From NCBI RefSeq assembly GCF_015706575.1, contig NW_024037062.1, positions 5,142,811 through 5,206,810 of the forward strand: 64,000 nt of DNA, read 5' to 3'. A model generated the notes under the pieces. It made no database searches. It was not told where the DNA came from and worked only from the letters and a program-made list of their open reading frames with translations. Every line of letters begins with the position of its first letter. Position 1 is the stretch's first letter. The DNA is from Patiria miniata. Lineage: Eukaryota > Echinodermata > Asteroidea > Valvatida > Asterinidae. This document shows, one piece after another, positions 25,901 to 37,900 of the stretch. The translations under genes and the position numbers were made by a program.

Positions 25901-28900
25901 TTTTATATTATGTTTGTTAGGTAACAGGCATACTCTCAAAATTGTGAAAATAATGTGACGTCATTATGACGTCATGAAAATGCTATTTTTTAAAACTCAT
26001 ATAAGGGAATGTCCAATCATCATGAAACTTAGTGGGTGGGTAGATAATAGTACTAGTACAAAAAATGTGAAATGATGTCATGATGACGTCATCGGTAGAT
26101 TTTCTAAGATTTTTTAAATATTTACAATTTTATTCTGCTTACAAAACACTTTTATTCATCGTATTGGCTTCAAACATACTAAATTCAAAATTCTTTTGTA
26201 TTAGGTTTTTTATGTAATAGGTATCTGCACAATCTTTTTTTGAAAAATATGTGACACGATGACATCATGAAAAATGTGATTTTTCAAAACACATATAAGG
26301 GTAAGTCCGTTTGACTTGAAACTTGGTGGGTAGTTGGATAGTGTTAATAGTATGCAGAATCTGAAAGTAATTTATGAGGATGTCATCATCAAAGTTTTTT
26401 TTATTAATTTATAATTTTTTAACATTTTCTTCTATAATGTTTTAATGCATTTTCAAATATATATTTCTTGAATATAAATATTAAAAAAAAGAAAATGCGG
26501 GAAAGCACATGTCCTGTTCATCGAACAGGCAAAGACCTCTGGTTCTTTTTATTCCACCCCAAATCCTATTGACTTTGTACACGTTTTTTAACTGGGGCAC
26601 TTTGTAACTCGTATTCAAATGAAACTTTACCTCATAGGCCCCATAGTGAGTTTATCATGGGTCACGTGACGTCATCTTAATTGTGCAAACTTAAAACACA
26701 AGAAAATGTCCGATCATCATGAAACTTGGTGGGTAAGTAGATACTAGCACAAGTACTCAAAATCAGAAATGACGTCACAAAGACTTTTGTTCATCTGTTT
26801 GGCTTCAAACTTGGTATAGACTAAATCACAATAAAATAATGAGCACTGCCAAGTGACATCATGATTACTTCATCATGGGTCACGTGACATCATCTTAAAC
26901 TTACAGACTTGAAGACCCTATATCTGAAGAACTCTTAGTCCGATTGGGTTGAAACTCGGTATGTAGGTAGATCGGGATGTGTTAAAGGTAAAAATTGAGG
27001 TGATGTCATCATGTAGTCATCGTGTGATTTTATAGCGTTTTTTAAGTTTTGAAGATTATCACCATACCTCATGGACCCAACATGCTAAATTCAAAATTTG
27101 TTTGGTATTAGGTTTATTTAGTGATAGGTATCTGCACTTTCTTTTTGAAAAATGTGTGACGAAAACGTGATTTTTAAAAACACTTATAAGGGTAAGTCCG
27201 ATTGTCTTGAAACTTGGTGGATAGGTAGATACTGTTAAAAGTATGCACAATCTTAAGTGACATCATGATGACGTCATCACCTTTTAAAAAAAATTAATTT
27301 ATCAACTTTTTAACATTTTTTTCTATACAATAATTTGACAAAGTATTTTTTTGAAAGTATTTTTTTACACGTATTATTTTTAAAATGCGGAAAAGCCTGT
27401 GTCCTGTTCATCGAACAGGCATAGCTCTAGTTGTTGTTTAATTTGTTCATAAATGGACAATTTGGAATTCTTGATAAACTAGCAGAACCTTACATGTGGG
27501 CCAGTAATACCCCACAATTTTCTCATCAGTTGGGAGTTGTCATGCGCTTATTTTCTGTAATGTTGCCCCTGTTCCCAATGGTCACAGCCAACAGCTGTCC
27601 GCCTTTGCCCAGACCCATGAATGGTGCCCTGTCCTGTGTGCCATCTGGTCTCATCTGCAGTGCCTTCTGCAATCAGGACTACCAGTTTGCCCGATCGCGT
27701 GGCCGGACTGTCCCAGACCAGTATGCCTGCGGAGTGATGTCAGGAAAATGGATACCCCATGGCCGGGTTCCAGATTGCTCTAGTGAGTAATCATTTCAAA
27801 CAAATATTTTATTAAAATGATTATTTCTGCAGATTTTTTATGGATTTCTACATATTGTATTAAATCTCAAACCTGCTCTTCTAACCATTCACAAGATCCT
27901 AGTCAGGCAAAATAAGGCTGTGGTTGACATGTAATTGATTTGTTACCGTATGATTATAACTTTGCTCATTGTCAAAATCACCAGGACGAAGGGGTGATGC
28001 TAACCTTCCCATGAGCCTCATGTACTTTTCTGGAGATTGCAGCGACCAGTCCACACAAGACAGCATTGCATCGGCATTTATCACTATGATTGAAAATTCC
28101 CTTTTCATGGACGCCTGCACACTCACTAACAAATGCAACATTGAGAATGTGCAAGTGCATTGCGGGGCAGGAGGTCAACGTCTTGGGCAAGGCCCCGGGA
28201 TGCACCGGCGTCGCCGGAGGGGCACTATCACAGATGACCAGCGTAGGAGCGAAGATGCAGTGTGGGGCAAGCTGTTTGCAAGATTAGATGCCACGCATAT
28301 CCAGAGGCAAAAGCGAGACACTGATATCAACTTTGGTGTTTTGATCAGCTTTGACCTGAGCAATGAGATTGACTATGAGACAGGGATGGAGAGCCAGGAT
28401 GCTGTCATCGCTGCAGAATCTGAGCTGAAGGACCGAGCTGATGGTCTGATGGCAGCGATAGGAAATGGGAGCTTGCTGGCTCTGAATATGACGGGCATGA
28501 ACTTAGAAGTAGACACAGACACGATGTCATACGGTGACTCAGTGGTGATCTGTAAGCCAGGCTATATTCTCAGTAATGATTCGCTCTACTGCAGTAAGTA
28601 TCATTGAGTTGTCATTAAGTCATTTTTGTAGTTGTCTGTGTTATTCTATATATTCAACTCGAATTCTTGAATTTGTGTTTTTTGGGAAATAAATTTTCAT
28701 TTGTGGATATTTCAAAACCAGATCAATGGTGACAAGATTTCATAAATACATTAAACTTCTAATTGAAATTTGAGTTTTTTCTAAAATGGTTTTCAGTTTT
28801 ATGAAATGACATATTGATTTTTCCTTGAAGTTGTGAGATGTATTGTGACATTCAGACACATAAGTAAATGAAATGCTAGGAGTCACTTAGTGTAACTGAT

Positions 28901-31900
28901 TTGTTGTTCACAATGTTTGTAATAAATACTTTTCTTCTGATATTCAAAAATATAAAATTGACACCACATTGTCATGCCATGTTTGGTTAATATTTCAAGT
29001 AAATTTAAAGAAAAGTCATGGTAATATTCTTTAATTGAACACCAAGTGTCACACTTACTTTTGCACAATATTGTTAATATTATGAAATGGTCGCCCATCC
29101 TTATATTTGACTTGTATTTTTTTCCTAAGCTGCGTGTAGTTCTGGGACGTGGTACAACAAGCTCACAGGGGAGTGTGATTACTGTTCCAGAGGGAGTTAT
29201 CAGAACCAGCAGGCTGCACAGTCATGCATAGAATGTCCCCCTGGAACAACAACAGCTACTGAAGGGGCCAAAAACAGCTCCTCGTGTGTAGGCAAGTGCA
29301 ATGTTGGTGGAAAACTCTGTTGAAAGTTCACCAAAAATGAAGCGATGTAAATTTCCAAAACAACTGGGAGTTAATTTTAGACTGAGTTTTATAAAAATGA
29401 GAGTACTTTGCAAATAAAGAGAACTGCAAATAATTGTGAAAATTGAAAATACTTTAATAAGATACATGCAGTTGTTCAAATTGACTTAAATCAACACATG
29501 GTTCTAGGCCGAAAATCTGAGTACTGTGGGGGAAAAAAAACAAGAAGAAAATCACAAAGTGAGAATGAAACAATTTTCCGGTCCTGATTTTGTACTTGAT
29601 GTTTTTTTCCCAAGTTCTGGTGCTTTAGCTCATGGTTTTTGCGAGTGTGACGGAAGTTGGGGGCAGCATTGGGGCAAGTCCGCTGTTTGAGGGTATTCTT
29701 GGGGCCATTGGAATCCTTCCAAGATCTGGCCATTCATTTTATGACTTGAATTGATTATAATGGGACATCATGCCTTGATTCTCAATTAGAGGAGTGCCCA
29801 GTCGGTACCTTTTCTACCAATGGTGTCATTCCTTGCTTCAAATGCCTGATTGGTCATTTCCAATCCCTGCCTGGCCAGACGTCGTGCCAACCATGCCCAA
29901 CTGGTACTACAACCCTCGACTATGAAGCTCAGACAGTGGACCAGTGCCTTGGTAAGTGGACAGATTTCATCAGGTCATACCTTGCTGTGTAACTATGCAT
30001 AGCCACCTAAATCCTGCACATCATTTATAGAATGAAACTACAAAACATTTGGGTAGTATTTGGCAAGTGAGGGGCAGGGTATCAATCCAGTTACTGTTTC
30101 GTTTGCCAAGCCAACAGTGAGTAAAAGTATACATTGGCACTGACATTGACTTACAGGAGTAGCCTTCGATGGGCTGACAACCCTACCGGGGGGGGGGGGG
30201 AGAAATGTTGTCAGTAATTGTGGTATTCTGAGGAAACTGAAGATAAACAGCAGCCTGATAAGCCATAATTGATCCACACGCTTGACTTACTACTATAAAC
30301 TCGGGCAGTATACGCAGCTTCCCTAGTTTGAGTCATTCTCAATGTTTGACCAGTGTACCTCATCCCCTCTATTTAACATTGCAGTAAATGAAGGGATGGG
30401 AACCAACCTACTGTGGTCCCGCAGAACATGACCTTTCTCTGCATGCATGCATGCATAAGTTCTTATATGTAATTCCTTCTGTCTGCTCAGAAATCTGCCC
30501 AGCAGGCAGTTACTCCGACACAGGACTTGCCCCGTGCCATCCATGTGAACGTCGTTACTACCAGCCTAATAACCAGAAGCGTCACTGTGTACTATGCCCT
30601 GGAAGGACTACCACATCGGGCAACGGGTCCACCAGTCTAGAACAGTGTATTGGTAAGCACCCTGACTAAACAGTCAAGGCACCACACTGGTCAGTTCAAA
30701 AGCATTTTTTAAACTGACCAGCATTAGAATAATCTCTCTTTTTATTTTTTTAATATTCAATAAAATAAAAAATTGAATGAGTAAATGAGCTTAGAAACTT
30801 TTCAGTTCAAAATGTGCTTGATGGTCCAAGGGTTCAGTTTATGTTCTGACTTCTAACTTCTTTCATCGCTCAAAACACCTATATTTGTGATCAGTTAGTT
30901 TTTTATTTAGAGCAACTTTGTCTATAGAACAGATTAAATTTTTATGCTGGGATCACTAAGCAGATATCTTCTAACAGAGCTACGCCTGAAACTAAAAAAC
31001 CCCAAAATATTCTAATCCTTCTCAAACTTGACAAGTAATGTACCAAAACGATAACCAATACTTAACCTTTAAAAAAGGGAGTCTTAAAAAAACAACAGTC
31101 TTTCCAAATTCATATCATGATAGGTAATAATTGAACCCTTTCTGAAGTGTATACTAATAGCAGTTGGGTTCCGGGTCTTGCTTCCTCTTAGCGTTTCTTG
31201 TCTTGAATGGTTTAGTATGAGTCAATGAAAGACAGGACAAAGGGGCAGCTTTTCAAATGGTTCTTCCCTCATCTCTGGTCAGCATTGGAACTGATTTACA
31301 ATAATTCTTTAACCGTAGTTAAACGTTTAAGTTTAACAGCTTAAGCACATTAAATGGATTGAAGCAAAAAGAAGCTAGTAACTTGACGATAAATACAATA
31401 GAAGAAAATGGGAAATGGCAGCATTTGATGATTTCCCATGTACGCTTGTGTGACAACTGCCATCTTAGAAATATCGTGAAATTCAATATTAAACATATCA
31501 AACTCGATATGTCAGACTAAATCTTTGAAACAATAGGATACACCATCCCATAATCTAGATCCTATCTTAGTATTAATGTTACAACACACAAAGTTAGATG
31601 GTTGAAGTGATACAACTGTAATTATTATAACCAAGAAGTTGGATTAAAAACTTGATCAAATCATGAATCTCTAAATAGTAATATATATAAAGTGATAAAC
31701 TACTATTAATTCCAATAATAGGAGGTGTGATAAGTGAATCATGACAGAACAAACCAGAGTTATGTCCCCCATAGGTATTGAGATTAGCTGTAGAGGTCAT
31801 GCATATTAAGAACAGGTGACATGGGAACTAAGAAAGAAGTATAAAGGTACCGGTATATGGACTCAGTGCGCCTGCAAGCATTTTCACCACTTTTGGGAGC

Positions 31901-34900
31901 CCCATGGACGAGACACACGGGTGTGCGTACTGGGTGACGCATATATAGCTCCAAGTATGCATGACTTTATTGTGAATGTGCACAAAACCACAGCGTATTC
32001 GCATGAGCATCAGCCATCGTTGGTAATGCCTTCAAATGCCTCTTCTGATGTCTCCCCCCGCAACTCTCCCTTTCTTGCCTTTGAGAGGGTACTCGTGCAC
32101 GGAGTGCATAGTATAAATCTATAAAATAGGGAGGGGAAAGTTCATTCATAGCTGTGACACATGCATAGCTTGGGATATCCCGGAACCTGAGGATTCGACA
32201 ACTAATCTAGGATAGGGTTAATCTGTAGACAATGATCAATATGTCATTATAGATATGGATGAGTGTGCCAGCTCACCGTGTGACCACCAGGCTACTTGTG
32301 TGGATCTGATTGATGGTTACCGATGTGACTGTCCACCAGGCTATGAAGGAGTCCACTGTACTGATGACATTGATGACTGTACAGACCATCGATGTGTCAA
32401 TGAGGCAACATGTGTGGACAGGCTGATGGGTTACTTCTGCCAGTGCAGTCCAGGATTCATAGGTCAGACAGTAGTCCAGACATCACTCCCATATATATGG
32501 CAGCTTGTTATAACAGGACTCTTTTTAGTTGCGTTTCATTTTTTTTTTCTTTCAATATGAAAGTTGAACCATACTGAACACTTTGTGAAATCTGTGATGT
32601 TCATTGCAGTGAAAATGGCAGGCAATGTATTTGATGATCACATGCTGTAGTTTATGCTCTTCAGCAAAAGTATTCTTGACATTCAGAATTTACATTTCGT
32701 GCAAAATTGTTTTTGACATCAACTTCTCATGTCTAGTGAAATCATTAAAAAGATTCTTTTGAAGAAATTTAAAAATGAACGTATCACACATGGACGGTTT
32801 GAAAATCTACCTAATTTGCTATGCCAAATGCAACCCTGAAAATTTCTCTGCATTGTGTTCTCAGGCAATTTTTGTGAGATGAACATTGATGAGTGTGCAT
32901 CCACACCTTGCTTAAATGACGGCATGTGCCTGGATGAAGTCAACGGATATCACTGCCAATGTATGCCAAACTACCACGGGCTACATTGTGAACTAGAAAT
33001 AAACAGGTGAGAATCACTGATGACATCTGTCAATTTACCAAGGGAACCAATCTGAATGGGTTTGCAACCCGTTCAGATTGGTTCCCTTGGTAAATTCTGT
33101 CAGAATCAACCATGTCTATAATATACACAGAGTCAAGTTTGAACTGGTGACAAGCAGGTGAGAAATACTGACGACATATGTGACCGTAAACTTTAGATAT
33201 GAATGTGAGAATCAGCAATAACGTCAATCAATTTACTGTGAGGTCAACTTGTAAATGGGATGTAGAGAGGTCGTAATCACTATGATGGTGTAGGTTGTTT
33301 TCTGAAACCTTCACACTGAGACATTTCATGGGAGGGATTTCAAAAGGGATCTTGTCAGTCTTTTGATTATCGGTTTAATATGTGTGAGGTGTAATAAAAC
33401 ATATACAACGCGGATAAAGGGAAATAGTGCGAAGTTCCTGGTTCCTTGGTGTTGGCTGATTTTGACAACCTGCCAACAGGAGTTGGACAGAGAGTCAAAG
33501 CAGCCAATACTTCCTGGTTCCTTGGTGTTGGCTGATTTTGACAACCTGCCAACAGGAGTTGGACAGAGAGTCAAAGCAGCCAATACTTGTTTGTATAATA
33601 TTAACATGTGTTGTTATCGGAATGTTGGATCATACTGACTGGTACAATGAGTTTAGCCTCTGGTTCTACCAACTATTTTCCTTTTAGAGTTAGTCCCTTC
33701 ACTTGGTGTACCTTGAAATCTATCCCATATTGCATTTGCCACCAGATAAAGCTTCACATTACATTGATATGTGTATTGATCCATTCAATACACTTTGATT
33801 TTGTCCACAGCTGTTCTCCTAGTCCTTGCCAACATGGAGTATGTCAACTCCGTGATGGTGGGTACCAGTGCCAGTGTGCTGCAGGATACAGTGGCATTAA
33901 CTGTACCCTTGACATCAATGAGTGTTTCAGTGGTCCATGTTGCAATGGAGCAACGTGCCAAGATATGGCCAATGGTTACAACTGTGTCTGTGCAGTGGGT
34001 TATGAAGGCACTCACTGTGAGAATGGTGTGGACTGGTGTGCTGAGTCGCCGTGTCATGATGGCTCAACCTGTGTGAACCTTGGTTCGACATTTAGCTGTG
34101 TCTGCCCTGCACACCGATCAGGCGAGTTGTGTGACCAGACCCCTTGCCAGAATGACGCTGTCTTTCAGGTGAATGCAGACGACACATATAGATGTTATTG
34201 TGAACCCGGCTTTATTGGCCACAACTGCCAGATTGACATCGATGAGTGTGCGTCACAACCTTGTTCCAACGGAGGTACTTGTGTCGACAGGCTCAATACT
34301 TACCTGTGTGATTGCCCTCCTGGATTTGAAGGTCAGTTTCAGTGTTGTACTCGAGTACTACTCAAGTACTTTTTTTGGAGTACTCGTACTCGTACTCGTA
34401 CTCGAATGTCAAAGTACTCGTACTTGAAATGACGGTACTCATACTCGGGCAGCAAAGTACTCGTACTCGACATGTCGAAATTGTACTCGATCATTAAAGT
34501 ACTCGTACTCGAATAGCAGTACTCGGGGGAAAAAATGTTATAGCTTCGCTTACCATGGCCTTATTTGATCGATTCTTTCAGTTGGAAATTGTTGATTGGC
34601 GTGTTGAGATTTCCTGATTTTCCTCTGTGCAAGTCCGGACAAACACATTTAACAGCTAGCCGTGAGTGGGTCTGTATATCGGTCTGACTGGGCCTGGGCC
34701 AATTACGCACAATAACCATTTGCCGTGTGGCCGTATTCGGAAATGCAAGTACTCGTACTCGTACTCGTACTTGGAAGTACTCGTACTTGTACTCGTACTC
34801 GTACTGGTACTCGGAAGTACAAGTACTCGTACTCGGAGATCCGTTCTTGTACTCGGAGGTACAAATACTTGTACTCGTACTCGGCAACCTTAAAGTACTC

Positions 34901-37900
34901 GGTACTCGGAAAAATGTACTCGGCTACAACACTGGTCAGTTTCCGTAATCCCATGCTCTAGGTGTAATGTTTGACCAGTCAGCCTGATATGCATACCCTC
35001 AAGATGGGGAGCAATTAGAGGATAGAAAACCTAATCAGTAGAGAATCCAAAGAATTTGGAGACTGTTCTTTGCTTATCAGAGGATTATCTTGGCATATTG
35101 CTTGGAATTTGTGGCTGCTTACGCCTGGAAATAGTGTCTGTGCAGTAAACATGGGTTGTTCTCAGGCGCGGTTCTACGGGGGGGCTAGGGGGGACTTTAG
35201 CCCCCCCCCCAATTTTTTTGTCTAGCCCCCCCAAAATAAAGTCCGTAAAAAAAAAAATTGCATTAGCAAAAAGAAGGATTGTGATGTACATGCGAACGGT
35301 CTCCCCCTAAAGAAATAGTCGTGACAAGGGTGCATTTGTAATTAATATAGTGTGAATGATTTTAGGATTTTATTGGCGCTCCCCATTGAAAATATGGCAT
35401 GAGGCCCCCCCCCCCCTCCCCCCACCTATTGATTTTCGGAGGCCTAAGTGTCTGGAGAAAATAACCGGTCTACATTTCACCCACCCTGCTAGCCCCCCCA
35501 AAAATATTGGTTCTAGAACCGCGCCTGGTTGTTCTCTTACAGAGAATATTTTAAGGGTTTAGGAGGGTCTTCTAAGAGCAAGGCTTAAATCTTGTCCCCT
35601 GCAGTAAGATGACAGACCATAAACATGCAAACTTAAAAATTGCGGCAAGTAGGCTTTAAAATCAAAGAAAAAAAATCACCGAATCAAGATGTCAACACAA
35701 ACACCAAACCAGTTTATTCTTTCTTTGAATGCCAAATATAAACGCATAAGTCATTTCTAATAAAATACAATGTTTAGCTCCTTATACAATCATTGCACCT
35801 AAAACATTCTAAAGTGTGTTGTTTCAAACTCAGTCGAAGTTACTTCACAAATGCTGTGATGAGTACAAACTCACCATCTGAATCTGAAGGCTACCTGTTT
35901 CCTGTTACTTAAATATCAAGTCATGAATGTGAGAGGGCTTAGTTTTTTCAAACCAATGACCCCAACAGGCTGGCAGTCTTAAGAAAGAGAAAGAGAAAGG
36001 TCCTGCTAGACGCTAGGCCCTCTATGATACAATTTGTCTATTTCAAAACATTCCAGACAGTAAGAAGTTTGCAACAGCTTTATTATTATTATTATTATTT
36101 TTAAGGAGAGGCATGCACAGTTGACGTCAACGAGTGTTTGTCTAATCCCTGCGGAGCTGCTAACACCTGTGAAGATGACATCAATGGCTACGCCTGCCTG
36201 TGTGGACCAGGATTGACTGGTACCCATTGTGAGGATCACCTTGACTACTGTGACCCCTCTGCATGCCAGCATGGGGCCACATGCAGTAATACAGGCACAG
36301 GGTACCGGTGCACATGTGCTGCTGGTTTTACAGGTATGGGTGTGTGGACATTCATGGTTGAAGAACTTCATGTGAACATGTTTGATGTTGCAGCTAGGGG
36401 CTGGTATCACTGCAAGAACACCATGATATTTTCACCAACCACTGAAGTGATTGCCCAACCAAGTGTCAGACTCAAGTGCAATATTTGTGTACTTACACAT
36501 ATGACGCATGCAGCTGGGACAGGCAGTGTGACATTTGAGAGGCACACAAGCTGTTGTGCAAGATGGTCAGGCTTTTGATGTCCAGCCACTGCTAAAATGA
36601 ACACTTGATTTTTGGTCGACTGAACTGTTGCCATTTTCTCAGAGACTTTAAGCGGAAGATGCAGCACAGGCAAGACCATAGCCATTGGTTTGGCAGGGGG
36701 ATGGGAGTTGAGAGCTAGGGGGATATGTACCTCCACATTAACTGGTGGGGTGCGCCATATCATTAATCTCCTACATTTTTGTGCTTATCACAAAAAACCT
36801 TGATAATGACTTCCTCCTTTCAATATGATGACTAGAAAGTAACAGTAGTTGCTAAAAACACAAAACTATGCCTACGTAGTTGCACTGAATCCCAAAGCTT
36901 CAATTTAGGACATTATTTATACCCAGTGACTCGGGCAGTCAGGCAGTCAGTCAGTCAGGCAGTCAGTCAGTCATATGGGTCATTAATTCAGTCCTTCAGA
37001 AGGCAGTAAGTTGGCCCTTTGGGTCCAGCAACAAAATACTGATAAACAAAAAAAATGGAAAGAACACACAAACAGTTGTTCAGTAATGTCAAAAGTGCAG
37101 ATATGTACATTATGAATACATGCACAAAAGTGTCAATTATGAACAGTGCCTAGAGTCCAATGGTATCCAGCTAATGACTGTGCAACAATGTAATGTGGAG
37201 GCCATGATATATGCTCATGGTTTGTGATATTATAGTTAACAAATTTCTGCTCAAGTAACCCTGAAGGCAGTGGATCATTAGTTGCTAGTAGAAAGGCACC
37301 ATCCTGTGCTAAGAACGATATGAAAGAATGCATGCATCTGCAAGTGTCTTGTCAATTGAAAGGCAAGACTAGAGGTCTGCCGTGTAGGCAGCGTGGACAT
37401 TTTTGATGGTTAACTGCAAAGAGCCCCACTCAGTAAAAGGGTCATTAACTGGCTTCACTTTTAATTTTGACATGTTTGTTTTTCCCTGTCAATTCTTCAT
37501 CAAATGTAGGTCCAGACTGTGAGACCAACATTGATGATTGTATTTCTAGGCCGTGCCAACATGGTGGCTTCTGCGTGGACCTTGATAACAGCTTCATGTG
37601 TTTCTGCTTAGCTGGATTCATGGGACCACTGTGTGAAATGAACATTGATGATTGTACACCAAGGTAATGGACTAGTTCCCTCCTCACTTCTGATAAAGAC
37701 AAAATAAATGACATGTACTCAGACTGTTGAACACCTGTGCCACTGTATGTTTAGTGCCTATGTGAAGAAGACACTATGGGTTTGTTTATGGCTTGTGTGA
37801 TTACGAATATAATAAGCCATGCCTCTTTGCACCATGCCCTCATTCACAGTTTAATAAGTACAACAAGATTTTAGGGGAAGTGGTGCAGAAAAATAGGGAC

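Larger units (their letters stand above)
24756..27587 (+). other. Intron 19 (2.8 kb), tandem Helitron-like elements
   Basis: The first part (about 25180-25400) is MITE-like with poly-G and poly-C tracts. Positions 25520-27430 are two Helitron-like elements head to tail. No exon was recognised. Confidence 0.75.
33007..33810 (+). other. Intron 26, hairpin and tandem duplication
   Basis: It has a perfect-arm hairpin (33032-33096), echoes of the donor region and a 76-bp tandem duplication (33435-33586). No exon was seen. Confidence 0.8.
34332..36105 (+). other. Intron 27, two hAT MITEs
   Basis: It contains hAT-type MITEs at 34340-34934 and 35163-35527, each with an exact 8-bp target duplication. 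The rest is AT-rich, ending in an ATT microsatellite near 36081. Confidence 0.9.

Noticed and set aside
34340-34934. GTACTC array as a simple microsatellite
   Set aside because: Matching terminal inverted repeats and an exact 8-bp duplication show it is a hAT-type element.
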